64,000 nt of DNA from positions 190,714,061-190,778,060 of the forward strand of contig OY282560.1 of the NCBI GenBank assembly GCA_958295665.1, given 5' to 3'. Made by a program: the position numbers and the translations under genes. The stretch comes from Tipula vernalis. Taxonomy: Eukaryota; Arthropoda; Insecta; Diptera; Tipulidae. Positions 33,110 through 45,662 of the stretch are shown piece after piece. The stretch's first letter is position 1. Each line of letters starts with the position of its first letter. The notes under the pieces are model-generated. The model made no database searches. It was not told the origin of the DNA and saw nothing but the letters and a program-made list of their open reading frames with translations.

Positions 33110-33860
33110 TTGATCAGATGGTATCTTTGGTAAAAAACATTCTGACCGACAACGGAACACTTGTTACAAGTGGTATAGATATTTCATATGAATTTAATTG
33201 CTATTTTACAAGTATTTCCAATGACCCACGAGCTACATTTTTTCGAGCAAGACAACAGTAAACTCATAACAGTATCAGCACTGAGTCGGCTTTGCTAGAG
33301 TTGCTGGTTTGTTTGTTGATGCCTTAGAAGCTTTGACATGGTTGAACATAGACTTTTGTTGTCTATCTTGCATGATATTAGTTTTAGAGACTAACTATGA
33401 GAGCTAGAATTAACAATATTTTAAGCGCCCCAAAATCCGTGACTATTGGCGTTCCTAAAGGCGTTCCTTTACTGTTTTTAATTTATACTAATACTATTTT
33501 CAAACTTATGGCAGCAGCGCTGGTTTTGCTGATGATATAGCTTTAGCTAACACTACTAAATGTGCCACTCATATTACATCTATAATTAATTCCGATCTTG
33601 AGGTTCTTCATAAATAGTTCGATAAGCATTGTCTAATTCTAAATGATAAAACTAAGTTTATGTTTTCTAGAGTTCCAGGAATCACAACTCCACATAATAA
33701 CGACTAAGTAACATACGACTAAGTAACATACAACATCACAGTGCTTCTAAATTTTCTCCCACAAATTGTCATATTGCTTGTTTGAATATTGAATTAGCCA
33801 ACTCACTTAAGTATCTTGGAATTCATCTGTACACTAACCTAAATTGGAAAACTCACGTTA
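33110..33860 (+). pseudogene. Decayed CR1-like reverse transcriptase
   Basis: The order of RT blocks is preserved across several frames. NILTDNGTLV with ISYEFNCYFTSIS lies at about 33140-33220 (N-terminal block). FVDALEA then MVEHRLLLSIL lies at about 33310-33370 (motif A region). VTIGVPKGVP then LLFLIYTN lies near 33440-33490; the usual Gln is Lys, and the SVLGP-type residues are mostly deleted. FADDIALANTT, the catalytic box, is at 33525. LILNDKTKFMFS comes at 33630, and NSLKYLGIHLYTNLNWKTHV at 33795-33855. It is clearly an RT but far too degraded to encode protein. Confidence 0.7.
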
Positions 33861-36800
33861 CCTACCAATTTGAAACGTTATCTTACGTACGCATCTAGAA
33901 TTTTTTACCTTCTTCATACTGGCTTACTTTTTTAGATCAAGCAACTAGCAAATCTTAAATTTTGTAAAATATTTTTTATAGTAATTTCATCAATTCTGTT
34001 CTTAACTGTTCTTTACAGTGAATGGAAAGTAGAAATTATAAGCCTTAGAGGCTGCGATTACAGCAGTGGTAACTACAAATTTCAGCCCTTAAAATCATTT
34101 CTTGTATTTATGAACAAGTAAAGCTTTCAGTTAAAACCTTAGAGAATAGACGAAACAGAACGTGACTCATTTCAATGGCCTCAAATAAAATGAAACAGCT
34201 TGCAACTCAGTGCTATGACGATTTCTAAATATTTCGATGAAGCATTACAAATTTCGAGTATAATTTTGAAAAATATCAAGAATTTCGGAAAAAACTTTAG
34301 ATCACTAAAATGAAAATTCTGTTGGGGATAATCACCGCCATATAAAATCTAAATAACTTAGACATTCTTGAAAAATTTGAAATGATCATGGAAATTATGG
34401 AATAATATCGAAAAACCTACTAAAAACTGTAACTCTGCAAGTTCTCACAACTCAAAGCTAAGCGCAGATCCAAAATTCGAATAAATTTCAAAGTAAAAAT
34501 GGTAGCATGAAAACAGAGCAAACGATCGCAGATTTAGGGAGCTCAAAGAAGATGGGTTATGCACTACCATTAAAACCTACAATGATATGGGATATTGTAA
34601 AAGGAGACCCAGAAAAGAACGAGCTCGAAAAGCGATTGTAGGATCATTTTTAAGAAAAGTAAGTATGATCTTTTTTTGACTGGCAGGAAAGTTATTGAAG
34701 CCGTATCACTTCAAATTGCATAGAGTGGTTGAACTGGACTGGACTGTGTTTGAACCTGGCCTGTGTGGGTGCGTTACACGCAAAAATCGGATTGGCCCAA
34801 AACAAAATTTAATCGATGTTTAGTTTGCTTAAGTGGAATGATAAGGTGTATGTGAGTTGTCCGAAAAATGAATAAATGGATCCCAAATAAACCAGGTTAG
34901 AACTAATAAGCAAATGGACCAACACAGATATACAAAGACTCAATTAATTCCCGACAGAATAACGATCCTAAACAAATTGCAAAGTTAGTAAAGTGTTTAT
35001 TTAAGAAGATTTCCAGGAATTCATTGGAGCTATTTCGACATGTGAAGGAACTCTGGAAAAACATTCCAGTGTCACATTATCTAACATTGTTAGCTATAGT
35101 CTTCCGAGACGCTGTGTCACGATTCAAAATTTCTCAATGGCTTGATGGGGGGATTAATTAAAATGTGTTTTAATATTAATTGTATATTTTATAATTAATA
35201 AATTTGTCGTATTGAAGATAGTGTGGTACCTTCATCTCTTAGAAGGCCCTTTTAGTCTGAAAAAGTATACTGGACAACAAGTAAAAGTAGGAACTTTTCG
35301 GTAAACATAATAAATTTACCGGCAATTCGGTAATACTACATTTGAAAGACGATTTACCGGTTTATCGATTAACTGGTTACCGGTACTGCATTTCCAACTC
35401 GATGGTTCATTTCTTTTTGTTCTGTCGATTAAAAGATGGGTTGGTTCTGGTTCATTAAAATTTCATTGGGTTAGTGGTTTTTCTGGTATCGTTCAAAACC
35501 ACTTTCCACCTGGCGCTTGTTAATTATGTACATCCCAATGCATAAAAGTCAATAAAAAGGAAAAAATGTGCACATTCATAGAAAGTAAGCAGATTAATTT
35601 ATTTAATTGTAAGCAAAATATTTGTTTTAGTTTTATTCTCTTAAATGTAGCTAGTTGCGTCTATTGGCGAATGAAATTAGTGCGTTCTATAGCTGATGGC
35701 TTGATTATCCTCTGCCAAATTTCCGAAACTTTCATATTCATCATATTGAAAATGAAGTAATTTCACAATACCAGAATACCAAAAAAGGATGCATCTATAA
35801 AAATTCGAAAACCCAAAATATTCATTGCTTCATTGAGTTTCGTAAAAGTAACTTGAGTATCAATTCATGTGTGTCTTGTAACCGAAATTGGAAACGACAT
35901 AAGTACTTTCGGTCTTGAAACAAACAATTTTTTTTTTATTGGTTTATTCGAATCTAAGTATCAAATTTGAATAGCACATGTACAGACGCATCGGCCTAAT
36001 ATACAAAATATTTTTAAGAAATGACTTCATCACCTTTTAAATTTACCGCGAATGCTTATACGTATATGTATGTACATATATCATAAAATTAAGCATATTT
36101 TATCATTCAATAAAAATTTTATTACCATTATGAGCACAGCATATTTTAAAATTTAACGACATAATTAAAACGCCATTAAAACGAAACATCAGCTGAATTT
36201 GAATATATCAAAAGACGCATTTATAAGTACCTACATACATATGTGTAAATACGTACAGTTCAATTGTAAAGGTTTTCCAAATCAATGAGTTCCACATTTA
36301 GTTAAAACAATAGAAAATCTTAATTATTCAATTTTAAAGTTGATCGGCATGGAATGTGATTTCATATTATGTATTACTTAAATTATTTACTTTAACATTT
36401 TTTTTTTTATTATTAATATTATTATTATTTCTATTGTTTTTAATTAATTTATTTGGAAACGTGTGAAAATTTTATTTTTATTCTTAGTCAAATCAATCAT
36501 AAATGCAGCACACCTTAATTTACTGTATACTTATCTATAGGTATGTCTTTGTATAAGCATGCATTAGAAATGAATATTAAAATGTTGTTAATTGGTTACG
36601 TTAAATTTCAATGTTGCATGCTACAAATTGTGCTATGAATATTGCATTGAGGTTGAATACAAAATATTTTTGTATAGTGAACAACTGTAAATGGGGTTTT
36701 AATTAAGGCACGTGTTAATAGTTTATAACCATTTTTAAAATTGCATTAAGTAGCTAAATAAAATTTCAATTAATTATGCCGGTACTCGCATTTATAATAC

Positions 36801-38679
36801 AAAAAACGACAGTTACACCAAATTTTTCGAATTTTGATTATTGTAAACCAAAAAACGTGTAAATTTTGGTGCGTGGATTCTAAAATTATGGTAACTCGTG
36901 TTTAATGACAACCTCCATGCGGTTATATTTTTTGATATGTTTGTATTAAGGTCACTTTAACCGCAGTTTACCATAATTTAATATTTTATACGAACCGAAA
37001 GTAATATTACTAAAAAAGAAAGAAAAAACGATTTACCAAAATCACCCATTTCCAAATATCATTTGTATTCATCTTAAATATTTTTTTTTGTTTCTACATT
37101 CTGTGCTTCTTAATAAATTACAAATTTCAATTCATTTCACTTTGCTGATAAAAAAATTTATTTTTCGTCTTACATTTTTATATTATTTATTACCATGATG
37201 ACAGTTGAGGTTGGATTTAAGTCATCGTATTTTTCTTTTTTGCTTTTTGTTTTGGTATAATTCCGCAATGTTACAATTTTATATTATTTTTGGTTATGGT
37301 ATTCTTAGCCGGAGTTTTGTTGTTGTTTCTTTATATTCGTTTAAAATACTTATCTGTTGGTATGGTTTTAGGCAATTATATTATCGCAAAAAAATAATTT
37401 GGAGACTAAATTGAAGTGGAATTGAAAGTAACCATTTGGTTACCGTTTAATGAATTAAATATTATTAACCAGTTAACACAGTCCAAGGGATAATTTGTAA
37501 CAATTTTGTTGCAAAAATTGCTGTGGAATTTAAACAATTTTGTGTCATAGGACTTCACCTTAACGAAAATAATCAAAGCTTCAAGACATTTTTCAAAAAT
37601 TTATGATTTTTATGTCATGTTTACGCTTTTTTGATTCTCTCTTTCCATAATTTTCGTGAGCTCTTCGTGAAATAATTGATTCTTGCGAAACGTTGTATAC
37701 GTTTTCGGAAGTTGAAAAGGAACAAATGGAGTTTTACAGGAAGGTATATTTACGGGTTGGGTTATTGGATAGCATATGCTTGTTTATATAGTAAATGCTT
37801 TATTTTCTTAACTGAAAGACTAACCCCTACTCCATTTTGCACTCAATGTTTATTAGACTGGTAACACGGGGAAACTATTTCGCCATGACAAGTTGAAATC
37901 ATGAACTTTTTAGCAAACAATTTTCTTTTTTTTTGATATACGGAAAAATTCCAACGGCTGAATTTCTATTTTGTGTGAATACCAATGTATTTTAATATGT
38001 AAATTAGGCTTAACCCTTATGTCTATGTATCGTTTTTCTTATGTTAATCAATTAAGGGTTACCTAGTAACCTTATCAGATTTATTCGAATATCACTTAAA
38101 AATGTAGGCCCTAGAGGCAAAATTCCATTGATAAAATAGAAATTTTATCGATTATAGTCGAAAAGGTTCCCTGCTTGTAACCCAAAATAGACATAAGGAT
38201 TAAGTTACATGAAATATTAAATGATAGTAAATAATAGTTTTGAACAAATTTGTAGAATCTAATAAATGCGAAAGCGATTTATCACAGTTTAGAACCGAAC
38301 ATAATTAGTAACGAACTTAATTTTGGTAATATGAAAGAAATTATTAATTTTTTCCTTAATTAATTTAATTTGTATTACAGATAAAATATAAACGACGAAT
38401 CACAAGAAGTTAAAAAAATAAAAAAATTAAAAATATTTTATTGAAAACAAGTATGTCTTACCTCATTTAATTTAGTATTAGAATTACAGACGTTTTACTA
38501 TATTTGCCATTTCCATCAGCATTATTTGCAAAACAAAAAGTAAATTTTTGTAAAGAGCGTGAAATTTTTGTTTTGATAAACTTAAATTGGATTTAAACAA
38601 TAAACTGTATATAACAGTGCAAATCATTTGTAATAAGTGCTGACATTGAGTAAAAACCAGATTTTTTCGAAATTTTAAA
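33861..38679. other. AT-rich stretch without supported genes
   Basis: No conserved domains were recognised. Noted small items are a 15-bp tandem duplication ACGACTAAGTAACAT just upstream (33,700-33,730), clustered TACCGGTAA-type motifs at about 35300-35390, and ACATACATATGTGTAAATACG fly-like strings at about 36230. A GC-richer block at 34510-34680 has an open plus frame (GLCTTIKTYNDMGYCKRRPR) of unknown origin. Short frames at 35566, 37205 and 37676 look like chance. Confidence 0.4.
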
Positions 38680-41365
38680 TTTTTACTTTTTACTTTTTAC
38701 TTTTTACTTTTTACTTTTTACTTTTTACTTTTTACTTTTTACTTTTTACTTTTTACTTTTTACTTTTTACTTTTTACTTTTTACTTTTTACTTTTTACTT
38801 TTTACTTTTTACTTTTTACTTTTTACTTTTTACTTTTTACTTTTTACTTTTTACTTTTTACTTTTTACTTTTTACTTTTTACTTTTTACTTTTTACTTTT
38901 TACTTTTTACTTTTTACTTTTTACTTTTTACTTTTTACTTTTTACTTTTTACTTTTTACTTTTTACTTTTTACTTTTTACTTTTTACTTTTTACTTTTTA
39001 CTTTTTACTTTTTACTTTTTACTTTTTACTTTTTACTTTTTACTTTTTACTTTTTACTTTTTACTTTTTACTTTTTACTTTTTACTTTTTACTTTTTACT
39101 TTTTACTTTTTACTTTTTACTTTTTACTTTTTACTTTTTACTTTTTACTTTTTACTTTTTACTTTTTACTTTTTACTTTTTACTTTTTACTTTTTACTTT
39201 TTACTTTTTACTTTTTACTTTTTACTTTTTACTTTTTACTTTTTACTTTTTACTTTTTACTTTTTACTTTTTACTTTTTACTTTTTACTTTTTACTTTTT
39301 ACTTTTTACTTTTTACTTTTTACTTTTTACTTTTTACTTTTTACTTTTTACTTTTTACTTTTTACTTTTTACTTTTTACTTTTTACTTTTTACTTTTTAC
39401 TTTTTACTTTTTACTTTTTACTTTTTACTTTTTACTTTTTACTTTTTACTTTTTACTTTTTACTTTTTACTTTTTACTTTTTACTTTTTACTTTTTACTT
39501 TTTACTTTTTACTTTTTACTTTTTACTTTTTACTTTTTACTTTTTACTTTTTACTTTTTACTTTTTACTTTTTACTTTTTACTTTTTACTTTTTACTTTT
39601 TACTTTTTACTTTTTACTTTTTACTTTTTACTTTTTACTTTTTACTTTTTACTTTTTACTTTTTACTTTTTACTTTTTACTTTTTACTTTTTACTTTTTA
39701 CTTTTTACTTTTTACTTTTTACTTTTTACTTTTTACTTTTTACTTTTTACTTTTTACTTTTTACTTTTTACTTTTTACTTTTTACTTTTTACTTTTTACT
39801 TTTTACTTTTTACTTTTTACTTTTTACTTTTTACTTTTTACTTTTTACTTTTTACTTTTTACTTTTTACTTTTTACTTTTTACTTTTTACTTTTTACTTT
39901 TTACTTTTTACTTTTTACTTTTTACTTTTTACTTTTTACTTTTTACTTTTTACTTTTTACTTTTTACTTTTTACTTTTTACTTTTTACTTTTTACTTTTT
40001 ACTTTTTACTTTTTACTTTTTACTTTTTACTTTTTACTTTTTACTTTTTACTTTTTACTTTTTACTTTTTACTTTTTACTTTTTACTTTTTACTTTTTAC
40101 TTTTTACTTTTTACTTTTTACTTTTTACTTTTTACTTTTTACTTTTTACTTTTTACTTTTTACTTTTTACTTTTTACTTTTTACTTTTTACTTTTTACTT
40201 TTTACTTTTTACTTTTTACTTTTTACTTTTTACTTTTTACTTTTTACTTTTTACTTTTTACTTTTTACTTTTTACTTTTTACTTTTTACTTTTTACTTTT
40301 TACTTTTTACTTTTTACTTTTTACTTTTTACTTTTTACTTTTTACTTTTTACTTTTTACTTTTTACTTTTTACTTTTTACTTTTTACTTTTTACTTTTTA
40401 CTTTTTACTTTTTACTTTTTACTTTTTACTTTTTACTTTTTACTTTTTACTTTTTACTTTTTACTTTTTACTTTTTACTTTTTACTTTTTACTTTTTACT
40501 TTTTACTTTTTACTTTTTACTTTTTACTTTTTACTTTTTACTTTTTACTTTTTACTTTTTACTTTTTACTTTTTACTTTTTACTTTTTACTTTTTACTTT
40601 TTACTTTTTACTTTTTACTTTTTACTTTTTACTTTTTACTTTTTACTTTTTACTTTTTACTTTTTACTTTTTACTTTTTACTTTTTACTTTTTACTTTTT
40701 ACTTTTTACTTTTTACTTTTTACTTTTTACTTTTTACTTTTTACTTTTTACTTTTTACTTTTTACTTTTTACTTTTTACTTTTTACTTTTTACTTTTTAC
40801 TTTTTACTTTTTACTTTTTACTTTTTACTTTTTACTTTTTACTTTTTACTTTTTACTTTTTACTTTTTACTTTTTACTTTTTACTTTTTACTTTTTACTT
40901 TTTACTTTTTACTTTTTACTTTTTACTTTTTACTTTTTACTTTTTACTTTTTACTTTTTACTTTTTACTTTTTACTTTTTACTTTTTACTTTTTACTTTT
41001 TACTTTTTACTTTTTACTTTTTACTTTTTACTTTTTACTTTTTACTTTTTACTTTTTACTTTTTACTTTTTACTTTTTACTTTTTACTTTTTACTTTTTA
41101 CTTTTTACTTTTTACTTTTTACTTTTTACTTTTTACTTTTTACTTTTTACTTTTTACTTTTTACTTTTTACTTTTTACTTTTTACTTTTTACTTTTTCTT
41201 TTTACTTTTTACTTTTTACTTTTTACTTTTTACTTTTTACTTTTTACTTTTTACTTTTTACTTTTTACTTTTTACTTTTTACTTTTTACTTTTTACTTTT
41301 TACTTTTTACTTTTTACTTTTTACTTTTTACTTTTTACTTTTTACTTTTTACTTTTTACTTTTTC
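38680..41365 (+). repeat. Satellite: about 384 tandem copies of the 7-mer TTTTTAC
   Basis: From 38680 the 7-base unit TTTTTAC (complement GTAAAAA) repeats without visible substitution. The phase stays constant over every line until a single A is missing between 41197 and 41198, after which the array resumes in register and ends at about 41365 with CTTTTTCC. Total length is about 2,686 bp. It has no similarity to the insect telomere repeat TTAGG. Such homogeneity over 2.7 kb implies recent expansion or active homogenisation, or an assembly consensus effect. Confidence 0.97.
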
Positions 41366-44300
41366 CTTTTTTGGCGAGTTGGTATTGGGTCAATTCAAAT
41401 TGCTGGTACCACCCTTTTGATGCTTATGAATTAGATATGCGAATAAAAAACTAAAATCGAACAAGTCATTCTCGTGTTACCAAGGATATACACATCCAGA
41501 GTTTTTATTGCTTTCTTTTATTCCAGGAATTTCAAAACATCGAGAAAAATGATTTTGAACTTATCAAAATTTTGATCATTTTTGACAAGATTTCAATACT
41601 TTGGTTTTAGACCGAAGCAATATATTAATAAGAGTGTGACAAAACCAAAATAATGATGTTTTGTATTAGTCCACAAATAAATAACCAAAATGCTTACTAA
41701 ATCCCTTTTTATTTTATTGAAACGAATGATGTTGGTCATTAAAGCTCATTATTTCTTACCGAAAATTTATTAGATCTGTCAATGACCCTTAAAAGCTTTT
41801 CAAAATTATTTTTTTAAATATAGGGCACAGCTCTGTTTAATAAATAATTAGAATTTATTTCAAGGCACAACAGTACATGACATTATTATTAGATTGGCGT
41901 TAGCTCTACGATTACATTTAAGGACCGACGAATGCTAGAATTTTGCCGTAAATTGGATTTGACGCTTTGGTATTCCAGTTTGCCGTATGTGCTTGGGACA
42001 GTGCTTTGAGTGAATAGAAACGTTTTATTTCTTCTTTGCCGTTCAAAGCGGATTTCCCGCTTATGCGACCTACATACGTATGTATATGTCCTTCTCGATT
42101 AACGATAAGCCTAAGCGCAGAAGAACATCAAAATTGAATTTTTTTTTTTTTTAATTTTTCATTGTTATTATTATTATCACTGACTGTTATTGTAGTCATA
42201 CTTTCATCGAAAATATACGTGTAAATTGAAAATTAAAATTTGTTTATTGTTGATAAGAATTTTTTGTTTTTGTGTTTTTTCTATTGTTGATAAGTAAAAT
42301 TGTACTTTGTTATTGTTGTTATTGTTATTGAAGCTTTAGGTATGTAGATGGTAGAATAAATCCCCGCCCGAATACAACAAATAGATCATTATTAAGCTTC
42401 TTTTCAAGGTATTTTACTTAGAATTTTCTTTGCTTCATCATGAAATTTAATGATGAATTTTCTCCCGCTTTTTTATTTTATTTTTTTATTTTTTTGTCAT
42501 ATACAGAAAATATTAAATTTTTGAATAAATTAAGGGTGGGTAAATTCTCTGTATGTCTTATATACTCGTATAAAATATTATAATGGCATGTCAGGTTATT
42601 AATAATAATGAATAAATAATCTATTTGTGTGTCCACACAGAAATGTTTATCTCGCGGATAAACAACACACTTTGCTAATTAATTTTCCACCCCTAAATAT
42701 TTCTACCTGAATAAATTTTATATAGCTGCTGGATAAACAATGTTGTCATTATTGGATAATTAACGCGGTGGTTTATTACAATTTGTTTATGCTACATAAT
42801 TAATTATTTAATAAGGTTGTTATAATATTTGAAATATCTTGAACATTTTAAAGAATTTTACGTACACATTGAATCCATAAGGAGCGCTAGTACGACATTG
42901 ATGTACATATACGTAATTTATTCATAAATAAATATTCGATTTGTTCGAGCTCGGTTTTATATTCTTATACGAGTGAAAATCGGTGAGGCGTGGATAATTT
43001 TATTTAAACATTTTTTTTTTTTGTTTAATAAAATCCCTTCACTATAATCCTTTTTTATTTTATTTTTATAATTAGAATAACAAAATCTATTGTCATGTGT
43101 CACCTTGCTTAAAAATACTCGAATTTATATTAATAGGAAGGGATTCCAATGTATAAATACACCAGGAAGGATAAAAACTTACTTATGATATAAAATTGTG
43201 ATACAAAAAAAAAATCATCCTGGTTTTGAAGGGGGTATATAATTTATTTCGACTGTGTTCAAAAAGGGTTGATGTGTATGTATATATTAAAGAATGTGCA
43301 TTTCAAATATTTTATTATTATTCGAATTGTTCTAAACCGTTCCTAATAAGATCCGAACAAAACATGACAAATAACAAAAAGTAAAATGCTAAATATGCAA
43401 ATTTGGTGTTTAGATACGGAACTCATTTTCTTCCGGGATTTTTTCATGAGAATTTTTTTACTCCTTTATCCTTTTTATAAATCAACATTTCTGATTTGCA
43501 TACTTAGATTAAGAAAGATACAGAAATATTTTGATTTCGTGGTGATATTCTCATGGATTTCAATCGGAATTGTTTAGGTTCAAAAATTATTTTGTATGGC
43601 GGTAATTGGTGTGAAAAATAATAACGGTAACAGCAAGCTAAGAAAATGTAATAATATGTTATTGCGATTGTAACCTCAAATATGTAATGTCATTTCTGTA
43701 ATAATATGGATAAATTCCCATTTATAAACGAAAGAAAGCTGAAAAATGGAAATTCCATTTTAATTAAAAATTATTTAAATAAATACCACAAAATGTAAAT
43801 GTTTAATTTTAATTAAAAATATAAATTGTGCTGTTTTTCTAATTCAATATATGTTTTATATTTTATATTGATTAACTTAAACTTTATAAATAAAAATACC
43901 GATTAGATCAAAGGATTTTTATGTACAGCTAAATATATTTGAATTGAATTGAAGAGATACGATAAAAAATACTTTTAAATCCGTTATGCAACTTGCTTAA
44001 TGCATTTTGTACACATATCAGATATAAAAAGATTGGCAATATACTGTGTACATGTGAGATATTAATTTATTCACGATATGGAAATAAAAGCGAAAGGAAG
44101 ATTTTACGATTTTACATTTTTTATAATAAAATATCAATTTATCAGCGTACTGTGGCGAAAGGTGATCTTAAAGGTAACCAAACGACAAAAAAAATTGTTT
44201 GATAAATTTTAAAAATTGATATCGATTAATCTTTTTTATTTTATTTCTTATATCAATACCAGCATAATATGTATAGATTATTAACCAGTTTGGGCAAGGT

Positions 44301-44710
44301 GTGCTGCTTACCAAATAATAATAAATGTGTTAAATATTTATAAATTTGATTAAAATTTAAATGTCTTTAATTTGTGTTTATCGATAAAATTTATCGAATT
44401 TTTTATGTGGAATATCACTCAAATTTTACAAATTTAAATAATATAAGCTTTTTGCAATAACAATATTTTTGTTTGATGTACTATCTCAGGAACTTTGAAA
44501 TAATTAAATTTTAGACCTTATGCCATGCCGTTGGTTAAATTATTATTTACATAATAAATTGTTACGTTGGTCGTCATCTGTAGAAAAAATGTGTTTTCAA
44601 TTAATTTAAACAACTATAAATTATTTTGAACCTGTTAAAAATTTTAGAATTTCCGGCACCAGACAATAATACCGCCAACAGACTAATAGTTCTAAGCCGG
44701 ATTTGTGCAC
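41366..44710. other. AT-rich stretch without supported genes
   Basis: No domain, RNA gene or long repeat was recognised. Fly-like ACATACGTATGTATATG lies at about 42071-42087, and a (TTATTG)-type simple region at about 42310-42330. Frames at 43386-43577 and 43993-44202 are hydrophobic or AT-driven and show no family pattern. Confidence 0.4.
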
Positions 44711-45105
44711 CAATCTAACCGTCAATCAAATCATCAAATCAATCACAAAATCAATCTCAAATTAACTTTCAAATCAACCCTTAACCTATCTCCAATCAAT
44801 TGTTAGATAATTCCCCAACCGAACAACTCACTTAACCCCGATGAAGCCTAACTAAATCCTAACCCAATTTCAACTCAACTTAGCTCGAAACAAATATCAA
44901 CCCTCTGCTCAACTCATCATCATACCAACATAACATCATACCATCATAGATTACCATCATACCATCATACCACCATACCATTATATCATCATCATCATTA
45001 TACCACAATCACCATAAACATCACCATCACAGAATTCTTATATAAAAATTATCATACCATTATACCACTATAGCATCATACCATCATACCATCATCAAAA
45101 ATCAA
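44711..45105. repeat. G-poor plus strand with CATCATAC-type simple repeats
   Basis: The plus strand is almost devoid of G: about 11 G in the 300 bases 44761-45060. The first part is built of AATCAA and CAAATCAATC-like words. From 44918 it becomes CATCATAC / CCATCATAC tandem words, interrupted at 45,020-45,050 and resuming to 45,095. It has the look of a decayed simple repeat or a strand-biased polypyrimidine/A tract. No coding potential is evident. Confidence 0.75.
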
Positions 45106-45496
45106 CTCAATTTTTGAAGTTTTAGAAATTCCTCTGTAGTAAATTTGGCCTTGATTATCATCTGTCAAGAAGGAGATGAATGTTTGAGATATTAACAGCG
45201 ACCTTTCGTAAGTCTTAAACAATAATAGTGTAAAGTTTAGTTCAAATCGTTCAATGCGTGTGCATTTGTTTAAATATCATACACGTATACTGTACATATA
45301 TATAAACACTCACTTTTAAATACAGAAAGACCTCATTCGAACGGACACTCAATTTAGCTCAATCCTCTCTTCAAAGGACAAACTTCTAAGTCCTATGCAA
45401 CTGAAGTTTTTCACTAGAAAAGTCGCTTAGACAAGCTAACATTTGATTAGAGCGGGCAAGGACAGATATTTCTGCGATATTACGGGTTTTAAGAGT

Positions 45497-45599
45497 ACAC
45501 TTCAAATTGAAACTTTTAAATTTCAATTTGTTCATTTTACAATTTAAATTGAACCTTTTACATTTCAAATTGAACTTTTTACATTTCAAATTGAACCAT
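45497..45599. repeat. About five copies of a 21-bp AT-rich unit
   Basis: The unit approximates ATTTCAAATTGAACTTTTTAC; five imperfect copies follow each other. On the minus strand they happen to encode repeats of KFNLKCK-like residues, but the composition and length give no reason to think it is a gene. Confidence 0.7.
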
Positions 45600-45662
45600 T
45601 AGCAAATTATATGTATGGTGAAATTGGACATTTATGTTTGATTTGGGATTCTTTGGAGAAAA

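Noticed and set aside
34620..34690. A host exon ending in GTAAGTATG with an acceptor TTTTTTGACTGGCAG
   Set aside because: The intron would be only about 30 bases, too short to be spliced, and the following sequence is quickly closed by stops.
37205..37414. Small hydrophobic membrane protein
   Set aside because: Phe/Tyr/Leu-rich composition is what AT-rich random DNA yields; no signal peptide logic, no conserved motif. The same applies to 43386-43577.
38680..41365. Telomeric array or CRISPR array
   Set aside because: The unit TTTTTAC does not match TTAGG or other known insect telomere repeats, and there are no spacers between units, so it is a simple satellite.
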